The notes beneath the pieces were generated by a model. It was not told the DNA's origin. It saw only the letters and a program-made list of their open reading frames with translations, and did not search any database. From contig JAGXSO010000083.1 in the NCBI GenBank assembly GCA_018333775.1, positions 1 to 11,432 of the forward strand: a DNA stretch of 11,432 nt, written 5' to 3'. Of the stretch, positions 6,237 to 11,432 are shown piece by piece (the first letter of the stretch is position 1; the number at the start of each line of letters is the position of its first letter). Position numbers and translations under genes: made by a program. Source of the DNA: Truepera sp. Its GTDB lineage: Bacteria > Deinococcota > Deinococci > Deinococcales > Trueperaceae.

Positions 6237-7871
6237 ATGAGTGCAGTATGGTTATTGCTCATCTCCATAGTGGTCTTAGTTGCTGCTTACGCTGTCTACG
6301 GGTCGTTCATCATCAAAAAACTAGGGGGGATAGATCCGACGGCAAAAACTCCGGCCCATACTCTGCGCGATGATGTGGATTACGTCCCGACACCGCTTCC
6401 GATTGTGCTAGGGCATCACTTCGCCACCATCGCAGGCGCCGGCCCTATCGTAGGTCCAATCGTGGCGGCGGTATTCGGCTGGGTACCGGTGTTCCTGTGG
6501 ATCCTCCTGGGCGGGATATTCATTGGCGCGGTGCACGACGTAAGCGCCCTCTATGCTTCTATTCGACACCGCGCGAAGTCCATCGCTGAGGTTTTGCTGG
6601 AGAATGTTGGCATCAGCGGCAAGATGCTCTTTGCCGCCTTTGCCTGGCTCACGCTGGTCCTCCTCGTCGGCGCTTTTGCCTTTATTATTGCCACGACCTT
6701 TGCCGGCACCCCATCGGTGGCTACCACCTCGGCGCTGTTCATTGTGCTGGCGGTTGCCTTTGGCTACGCTGTTCAGCGCCGAGGCGCCCCCGTGCTGCTA
6801 TCCACCATAGTCGGCGTGGTTCTCCTGGCGCTCTGTGTTTGGCTGGGCACCCTGTTTCCGATCGCGCTACCAAGAGACACCTGGATTCCAATTCTGCTGC
6901 TATATGCCCTGGTGGCCGCTACCCTGCCAGTGTGGCTGCTCCTGCAGCCGCGCGACTATCTGAACTCGTTCCTCCTGTACGGGTTCCTGGGTGGCGCCTT
7001 GATCGCCATTTTCGTTGCCAACCCGACCATCCAGCTGCCGGCGTTCACCACTTTTACCACCGACCTCGGCTTCCTGTTCCCGATCCTTTTCGTTACCGTT
7101 GCTTGCGGCGCTATTTCCGGCTTCCACGCGCTGGCCGCATCAGGGACCACCGCCAAGCAGCTCAGCAGCGAGAGCCACATTAAGCCGATCGGCTACGGCA
7201 GTATGCTGCTGGAATCTTTGCTAGCGGTGATCTCCCTCATCACTGCGGCTCACCTGCTAATGGGGGACTACACCCGGCTGCTGGCAGAGAAGGGATGGGG
7301 AGGCATCTTCGCGTCCGGTGCGGGCAATTTCCTGACCGCCATAGGGATTCCGCTTGAGGCCGGAGCTGCCTTTGCTGGTCTGGTGCTGTCCGCTTTTGCC
7401 CTGACTACCATGGATACCGCCGCCCGATTGAGCCGGTTCATGCTCCAGGAGCTGGTCGGGCAGGAGAAGGGGAGGCCCTCCGCCGTGGTTGCCGTGGTGG
7501 CTAATCGCTACGTGGCCAGCGCGATTACCGTGGTTCTGGGTGCTTGGCTGGCGCTGGGCGGTGGCTGGAGGACGCTCTGGCCGCTGTTTGGCACGGCTAA
7601 CCAGCTTATTGGCGCGCTGGCGTTACTGGCTATCACTGTCTGGCTAGCGCGATCAGGTAAAAGCACCTGGTTTGTCCTGTACCCGATGCTCTTCATGCTG
7701 GCCGTCACCATGACGGCACTGGTGGTCATGTTCTTACGCGTGGTAGGCGTGGACCTTGTGCAGACCATCATTACCGTACTGCTGTTTATGCTGGCTATCG
7801 TCCTGGTGTATCTGGCGATAACCAAACTGGCAACAGAGGCCAAGCAACGAGGGAGGGCCCCTGGCGGTTGA
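6237..7871 (+). CDS. cstA: CstA-family carbon-starvation transporter
   Basis: CstA-family proteins are inner-membrane transporters; characterised members import peptides or pyruvate, often on carbon starvation. The 544-aa protein is hydrophobic throughout, with well over ten predicted membrane helices. It has the family hallmark GHHFATIAGAGPIVGP (residues 59-74) followed by AAVFGW, then GGIFIGAVHDVSALYASIRHRAKSI. Later family motifs are SGFHALAASGTTAKQL, ALTTMDTAARLSR and GTANQLIGALALL. It is shorter than E. coli CstA or BtsT (about 700 aa) and belongs to the short form. The start is fixed by GGAGGT at 6223-6228, 8 nt before the ATG. It is likely co-transcribed with the upstream 174-aa gene. 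No YbdD-type small partner follows; rnhA starts 39 nt after the stop with its own promoter-like box. The substrate cannot be read from the sequence. Confidence 0.93.
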   Translation: MSAVWLLLISIVVLVAAYAVYGSFIIKKLGGIDPTAKTPAHTLRDDVDYVPTPLPIVLGHHFATIAGAGPIVGPIVAAVFGWVPVFLWILLGGIFIGAVHDVSALYASIRHRAKSIAEVLLENVGISGKMLFAAFAWLTLVLLVGAFAFIIATTFAGTPSVATTSALFIVLAVAFGYAVQRRGAPVLLSTIVGVVLLALCVWLGTLFPIALPRDTWIPILLLYALVAATLPVWLLLQPRDYLNSFLLYGFLGGALIAIFVANPTIQLPAFTTFTTDLGFLFPILFVTVACGAISGFHALAASGTTAKQLSSESHIKPIGYGSMLLESLLAVISLITAAHLLMGDYTRLLAEKGWGGIFASGAGNFLTAIGIPLEAGAAFAGLVLSAFALTTMDTAARLSRFMLQELVGQEKGRPSAVVAVVANRYVASAITVVLGAWLALGGGWRTLWPLFGTANQLIGALALLAITVWLARSGKSTWFVLYPMLFMLAVTMTALVVMFLRVVGVDLVQTIITVLLFMLAIVLVYLAITKLATEAKQRGRAPGG

Positions 7872-7893
7872 CTTAAAGCGGTGAGCCCCTGCG

Positions 7894-7902
7894 TGCTAGC
7901 AT
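7894..7902 (+). promoter_or_regulatory. Extended -10, leaderless-type promoter of rnhA
   Basis: TGCTAGCAT is an extended -10 (TGn followed by TAGCAT at 7897-7902). It ends 8 nt before the rnhA ATG, and no Shine-Dalgarno is present, so the mRNA would start at or next to the start codon. A TTGACT lies at 7868-7873, but 23 nt away, which is too far for a normal -35. Confidence 0.5.
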
Positions 7903-7910
7903 GAGCTGAG

Positions 7911-8384
7911 ATGGCTTTCACGCCTCCACCGCCCTTAAAAGCCGTGACCATCTACACCGACGGCTCCTGCGACACCGCCTCAGGCGCGGGCGGCTGGGCT
8001 TATCTCATCGACTATCGCGGCACCACCAGGAGCGCCGGTGGTTTTGAAGCCGGCACCACCAACAACCGTATGGAACTGACCGCCGCGGTGCGAGCGCTTA
8101 CGGCCCTCAGCGAACCGTGCGCGGTTACCCTGATCACCGACTCGCAGTACCTCAAGCGCGCCTTTACCGACGGCTGGCTAAGCACCTGGCAGCGCAACGG
8201 CTGGAAGACGGCCAACCGGCAGCCGGTCAAGAACCGCGACCTGTGGGAGCGGCTACTGGCCCTGGCCGAAGTGCATACGCTGCACTGGCGCTGGACCAGA
8301 GGGCATAACGGCCATGCCGGGAACGAGCAGGTCGATAGGCTGGCCCTCGCCGCACGCAAAGCCGGCAAAGCTAGCGCACGCTGA
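7911..8384 (+). CDS. rnhA: Ribonuclease HI
   Basis: RNase HI cleaves the RNA strand of RNA-DNA hybrids such as R-loops and Okazaki primers. The 157-aa product has the normal length. The four acidic metal ligands are D17 (YTDGSC), E55 (NRMELTA), D77 (ITDSQY) and D142 (NEQVDRLA), matching D10/E48/D70/D134 of E. coli. The catalytic-loop His is H132 in RGHNGHAGN. The basic handle region is present (WQRNGWKTANRQPVKNRDLW). The ATG lacks a ribosome-binding site and appears leaderless. The earlier ATG at 7901 runs into a stop after two codons, so 7911 is the start. The last 14 bases (8371-8384) overlap the 3' end of the convergent protease gene. Confidence 0.97.
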   Translation: MAFTPPPPLKAVTIYTDGSCDTASGAGGWAYLIDYRGTTRSAGGFEAGTTNNRMELTAAVRALTALSEPCAVTLITDSQYLKRAFTDGWLSTWQRNGWKTANRQPVKNRDLWERLLALAEVHTLHWRWTRGHNGHAGNEQVDRLALAARKAGKASAR

Positions 8385-9975
8385 GGGTGTAGCGCCCGGT
8401 CTGGCCCGGCCCCAAGGCGTTGAACACATCGATATACCAGCGCCCCGGTTGCGGGTTGGGGATACTGAACTGGGCGCCCGGAGTGGCGCTGTTGTCACGG
8501 TAGAGCCAGTCGCCGCCCTCTTCGCGGTCGGCATAGCTGATGATTTCGCTGCCGAACTTAACGGCCAGATCGAGATCGATGTCGGCGCTCATGGTGATGG
8601 TGAGCTGCGCCACGCCGGCCGGCACCTCGACGTAATAGGTGTGAAAGCTGGCGCTGTCGGCCATGCCTGCGAGCTGCCCCTGTGCCGACTGGCCGAGCGG
8701 CAGCGCGCCGATGACCGCTGATTGCGCGGTGTTGGCCGTCACCGTGCCTGCGGGTTGCGCGGGTGCCGGCGGATGGCCGGGGCCGGTCGTGACGCTGACG
8801 GTATAGGCGCTCGGCTGGGTAATGACGTTGATCACGTCGATATAGAGCGTGCCGGCAGGCGGGTTGCTATAGGTAAAACTCGGATTAGGAACAGCGCTTA
8901 AGTCCAGAAAGTCCCAATCGCCCCCCTCCTCCTTGGTCCGGTAGCTGGTGATCTCCGTGCCGAAGCGTGCGGCTAGATCGAGGTCACTCCCTTTGCCATC
9001 GACGCTGATAGTCAGGCTCGCTAAACCCGCCGGAACAGCTACGGTATAGGTGTGATAGACCAGCGTCTCTGCGGTAGCGGCAGCGACGATGTTGCTTCGT
9101 GACGCCCCGATACTGATGGCGCCGTAGTTGCCGCTAGGTTGCCCGGCCCCCGTCACCGGCGCGGTGCCCGGCGACGGTTGCGTCGTGGGTTGCGCCACAG
9201 GCTGCTGTACCTGCACACCGGGGGCCCGCTGCACATTAGCGACATGGGGGCCGATAATCGCCCAGGCTAGGCTGATCGGGCGGAGGTAGAACTGCTCCTC
9301 GAACACTCCTCCCTCGGTCGATTGCAGCAGCGCGGTGGGCACGCCGATCAGGTAACCGTTCTCATCGAAGGCGGCGCCGCCCGAGTTGCCCCGGGCGATC
9401 TTGGCGTCGGTCTTGATCCACTGCTTGCCGCCGGCCTCAAGGTCTTCACCCAGCCAACCGCTCATGATGCCGGAGGTGAAGGTAATGGTCGAGCCGGCGA
9501 TGCCGGGATAGCCGACCACGAAGAGCGGATCGCCCGGCAACAGCAGATTGGAATCGCCTACCGGCATGGCGGTAAAGCGCACGGTGGGGGGTACCGGCGT
9601 CTCGTCGTGGTACTCCACGATCTTGATCAGCGCCAGGTCGTGTGTGGCGTCAGAGGCGACATAACGCGCCCAGTAGGTGAGCCGCGGCGGCTGATCGGGG
9701 GCGCTCGGCAGAGTGGTAAAGACGGCGTGCCACTGGTAATGCTCGCGCGTAGCCTCGTCGCCGATGACGTGAAAGTTAGTCAGGATGTAACCGTCCGGGC
9801 TGATGATAGTCCCTGAACCCGACCAATCCACCAGCTGATTGCTGGCCGGGTCAAAGGGGACGATCTGCACCACGGCCTCCAGTATCCTCTGGCGCGTTTC
9901 GCGCGGCAGGCTCTGAGCTGGCGCGAGGTTGGCCAGGAGCGCAGCGGACAAAACAGCAAGCTTAAACAGGCGCAT
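8371..9975 (-). CDS. Secreted trypsin-like serine protease with two PPC domains
   Basis: The 534-aa product begins with a Sec signal peptide (KLAVLSAALLANLAPAQS, cleavage near residue 20, no lipobox Cys). An HtrA/trypsin-like domain (about 30-240) has the triad H69 (TNFHVIG), D113 (HDLALIKI) and S198 (ARGNSGGAAF). There is no PDZ domain. A Pro/Gln/Thr-rich linker (about 250-285) leads to two pre-peptidase C-terminal (PPC) domains, about 303-396 and 441-534. Both contain a DLDLA-x2-FG-x-EI-x-SY motif, then EEGGDW and YIDV. PPC domains are usually found on secreted proteases and may be trimmed or bind substrate. The protein is probably extracellular or periplasmic. On the minus strand AAGGAG lies 7 nt before the ATG. 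The same bases include TATAAG, 8 nt before the ATG, so a leaderless start cannot be excluded. A weak TTGCGC/AACAAT pair lies further upstream. Confidence 0.92.
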   Translation of the reverse strand: MRLFKLAVLSAALLANLAPAQSLPRETRQRILEAVVQIVPFDPASNQLVDWSGSGTIISPDGYILTNFHVIGDEATREHYQWHAVFTTLPSAPDQPPRLTYWARYVASDATHDLALIKIVEYHDETPVPPTVRFTAMPVGDSNLLLPGDPLFVVGYPGIAGSTITFTSGIMSGWLGEDLEAGGKQWIKTDAKIARGNSGGAAFDENGYLIGVPTALLQSTEGGVFEEQFYLRPISLAWAIIGPHVANVQRAPGVQVQQPVAQPTTQPSPGTAPVTGAGQPSGNYGAISIGASRSNIVAAATAETLVYHTYTVAVPAGLASLTISVDGKGSDLDLAARFGTEITSYRTKEEGGDWDFLDLSAVPNPSFTYSNPPAGTLYIDVINVITQPSAYTVSVTTGPGHPPAPAQPAGTVTANTAQSAVIGALPLGQSAQGQLAGMADSASFHTYYVEVPAGVAQLTITMSADIDLDLAVKFGSEIISYADREEGGDWLYRDNSATPGAQFSIPNPQPGRWYIDVFNALGPGQTGRYTLSVR

Positions 9976-10040
9976 GTGCTCTCCTTATAAGCCCATTGTT
10001 ATCGTTACCTAGCGACGGCGCAACGACATTCGGCACAGAA

Positions 10041-10049
10041 TGCTATCAT
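10041..10049 (+). promoter_or_regulatory. Extended -10, leaderless-type promoter of the ruvA operon
   Basis: TGCTATCAT is an extended -10 (TGn then TATCAT at 10044-10049, 5 of 6 matches). Seven bases separate it from the ATG at 10057, and there is no Shine-Dalgarno. The first three and last three bases match the box before rnhA. It lies in the 81-bp divergent gap shared with the protease gene. No clear -35 is visible. Confidence 0.6.
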
Positions 10050-10056
10050 CACCGCA

Positions 10057-10839
10057 ATGCACCACGATCTTGTTGCGCTGGCACGTTATCAGCTCATCCC
10101 CCGGTTGCTGCACGATATTAATGAGGCTAATACCCACTGTGAACTGCTCGGCCGGCGCCTCGAGGTCCCAATCATCCCCCTGCTCGCTACCAAGCTCGAT
10201 CCGGCTCTGACCCAGGGAGAACACCTTAGCTTGGTTGCTGAAGAGCTGCTGGAGGGGTTGAGCGAGACCGACTTAAGCCGCTTGATTCCGCTTATCAAGA
10301 CGCAAAAGATGGCGGCGCTGGTGCCGCGCATGCGCCTCTGGTCGGCGCGTGGCCATCAGGCGCTGGCCATCGACATGACGGTGCTGGCCGACACGCCACC
10401 CTTTGGCAGCACCGAGTGGCGGCCACGGACCCGCGAAGACTTAGCCGAGTTGCGCGCTGCCGCCGGCTGCCCGCTCTGGCTCTACGGCGTGGCCGGGGTA
10501 GCCGATGCCGAGGTGGCGCTAGAGGCTGGGCTCGAGGCGCTAGTGGTTACCTCTGCTGCCGGGGCACACCTGGGGGCGCCTGCTACCATCGACCTGTTCC
10601 CCGAAATCCTCGACGCCGTGGCTGGCACGGTGGCGGTCTACGCCGGTGGGCCGGTGCAGAGCGGGATCGATATTTTCCGCTATCTAGCGGTGGGCGCTGA
10701 GGCGGTGGTGGTAGTAAGCGACCGCTCACTGGCTAGTTTGCAGGCCGAGCTTGCTTACGCTATGCGGCTCACGGGCTGCGCCACACTGGCCGATATCAGC
10801 TATGACGCGATCTTCGCGCCGTTGTTCAGTGAGAGTTAG
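10057..10839 (+). CDS. Degenerate FMN-dependent alpha-hydroxy-acid dehydrogenase-like protein
   Basis: The 260-aa product follows the lactate/glycolate-oxidase TIM-barrel family from end to end but is short (family about 350-380 aa). The N-terminus (HDINEANTHCELLGRRLEVP) aligns with the family segment D-x-S-x-x-D-x-x-x-x-LLG. The C-terminal half matches well (APATIDLFPEILDAV, VGAEAVVVV, AMRLTGCATLADI). Yet the active-site residues are gone. The FMN-binding Lys is Y143 (LWLYGVAG). The SNHGGRQ motif with catalytic His and Arg reads SAAGAHL (166-172). The DGG-x-R phosphate-binding loop reads GGPVQ (197-201). By this reading it cannot act as a normal oxidase and may be a pseudoenzyme with a structural or binding role. 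The start is the leaderless ATG at 10057. It ends 9 nt before ruvA, so the two form an operon. Confidence 0.8.
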   Translation: MHHDLVALARYQLIPRLLHDINEANTHCELLGRRLEVPIIPLLATKLDPALTQGEHLSLVAEELLEGLSETDLSRLIPLIKTQKMAALVPRMRLWSARGHQALAIDMTVLADTPPFGSTEWRPRTREDLAELRAAAGCPLWLYGVAGVADAEVALEAGLEALVVTSAAGAHLGAPATIDLFPEILDAVAGTVAVYAGGPVQSGIDIFRYLAVGAEAVVVVSDRSLASLQAELAYAMRLTGCATLADISYDAIFAPLFSES

Positions 10840-10848
10840 GGGGGACAG

Positions 10849-11432
10849 TTGATCGCTTACCTGGACGGAGTTATTGCCGAACTGCGCAGCCAGAGCTTAG
10901 TCATGCAGGTCGGCGCCTTCGGCGTCGAACTCTTTGCTCCCAAACCGACCCTGCTGGGATGCCGCGTGGGCGAGGCGGTGCGCCTGTATACCCATTTAGC
11001 CGTCAAGGAGGAGCAGTTTGCTCTCTACGGCTTCCACGACCGCGACATGCACCGGCTGTTCAGCTATCTAACCAGTGTGTCGGGCATCGGCCCTAAGCTA
11101 GCCCTGGCCATGCTCTCGGCCCTGCCGAGCACGCTGCTGGCGACCGCTATCGTGCAGGGGGATGCAGGGCTGCTAGCTAGCGCGCCGGGGGTCGGCAAGA
11201 AGACCGCCGAGCGGATCGTGCTCGAGCTTAAGAACCGGCTGCCCGAGGAGCTGATGGCCAAAGGGGGCAGCGCTCGCCCGCAGAGCGTCCTTTCCCCCGC
11301 CGGCAACGATGCTGTGGAGGCGCTGTTAGCGCTGGGCTACCGCGAGACCCCGGTCAAGGCTACGGTCGCCGAGCTGGCCCTTAAAGAGCCCGAGGCCAGC
11401 GCCGAGACGCTAATCCGCAAGGCCCTGGCCAA
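10849..11432 (+). CDS. ruvA: Holliday junction branch-migration protein RuvA, 3' end cut by the window
   Basis: RuvA tetramers hold the Holliday junction and load RuvB helicases. The start is TTG at 10849, preceded by a G-rich ribosome site (AGGGGGGAC, 10838-10846), giving MIAYLDGVI, the usual RuvA N-terminus. The 194 codons visible are nearly the whole protein (about 200 aa). Domain I, an OB fold, holds VKEEQFALYGF with acidic pin residues E54 and E55. Two helix-hairpin-helix motifs follow, SVSGIGPKLAL (76-86) and SAPGVGKKTAE (111-121). After a flexible linker, the RuvB-binding domain III starts near residue 152 (NDAVEALLALGYRETP). The helix-hairpin-helix wording resembles Deinococcus RuvA as I recall it. 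It is the second gene of an operon whose first gene is the degenerate FMN-dehydrogenase-like protein. Confidence 0.96.
   Translation, partial: MIAYLDGVIAELRSQSLVMQVGAFGVELFAPKPTLLGCRVGEAVRLYTHLAVKEEQFALYGFHDRDMHRLFSYLTSVSGIGPKLALAMLSALPSTLLATAIVQGDAGLLASAPGVGKKTAERIVLELKNRLPEELMAKGGSARPQSVLSPAGNDAVEALLALGYRETPVKATVAELALKEPEASAETLIRKALA

Noticed and set aside
7508..7951. 147-aa minus-strand frame across the cstA end and rnhA start
   Set aside because: It is antisense to two secure genes, has low-complexity Ser/Thr-rich content and no family resemblance.
8314..8721. 135-aa plus-strand frame opposite the protease
   Set aside because: It is a shadow of the PPC-domain coding region, with no ribosome site and no recognisable motif.

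Overview
The window is a stretch of moderately high-GC bacterial chromosome (about 60% GC by eye) with no prophage, CRISPR array or intact insertion sequence. The best guess for the source is the Deinococcota (Deinococcus-Thermus), possibly a Truepera-like or Thermus-related lineage. This is an inference from three things. First, a LitR/CarH-type B12 photoreceptor gene sits directly upstream of a Crp/Fnr gene, as I recall for litR-ldrP in Thermus thermophilus. Second, three genes have a TAnnnT -10 box ending only 6-8 nt before their ATG, with no Shine-Dalgarno, which is the leaderless arrangement common in Deinococcus. Third, the RuvA sequence has a Deinococcus-like feel around its first helix-hairpin-helix.

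Layout: 1-1747 is the 3' part of dxs (isoprenoid precursor synthesis). It is followed by tRNA-Ser(CGA) with its own promoter and a hairpin terminator. Next come dps (ferritin-like DNA protection) and a small unrecognised ORF that looks leaderless and converges on the next block. On the minus strand, reading from 5420 down to 2887, lies a probable operon: litR/carH (light/B12 repressor), then a Crp/Fnr regulator of LdrP/SdrP type, then an NDUFA9-like NAD(P)-binding epimerase-fold protein. A divergent region at 5421-5668 holds a strong litR promoter, TGTACA boxes that are candidate LitR operators, a leader hairpin and a 23-bp tandem repeat. On the plus strand follow an unrecognised 174-aa protein and cstA (carbon-starvation family transporter), then rnhA. 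A secreted trypsin-like protease with two PPC domains lies on the minus strand and overlaps the 3' end of rnhA. The last plus-strand pair is a degenerate FMN-dehydrogenase-fold protein and ruvA, which is cut by the window end.

The most interesting signal is the complete light-sensing pair (litR with all cobalamin/photoreceptor signature residues, plus a Crp-like partner that lacks the cAMP-binding Arg-Ser). Here it is coupled to an NDUFA9-like SDR, close to dps and dxs, with no carotenoid or photolyase gene in the window. Second is the protein before ruvA, which keeps the FMN-dehydrogenase fold but has lost nearly all catalytic and flavin-phosphate residues. Third is the unrecognised protein paired with cstA, next to a tandem repeat that may be the remnant of a mobile element.
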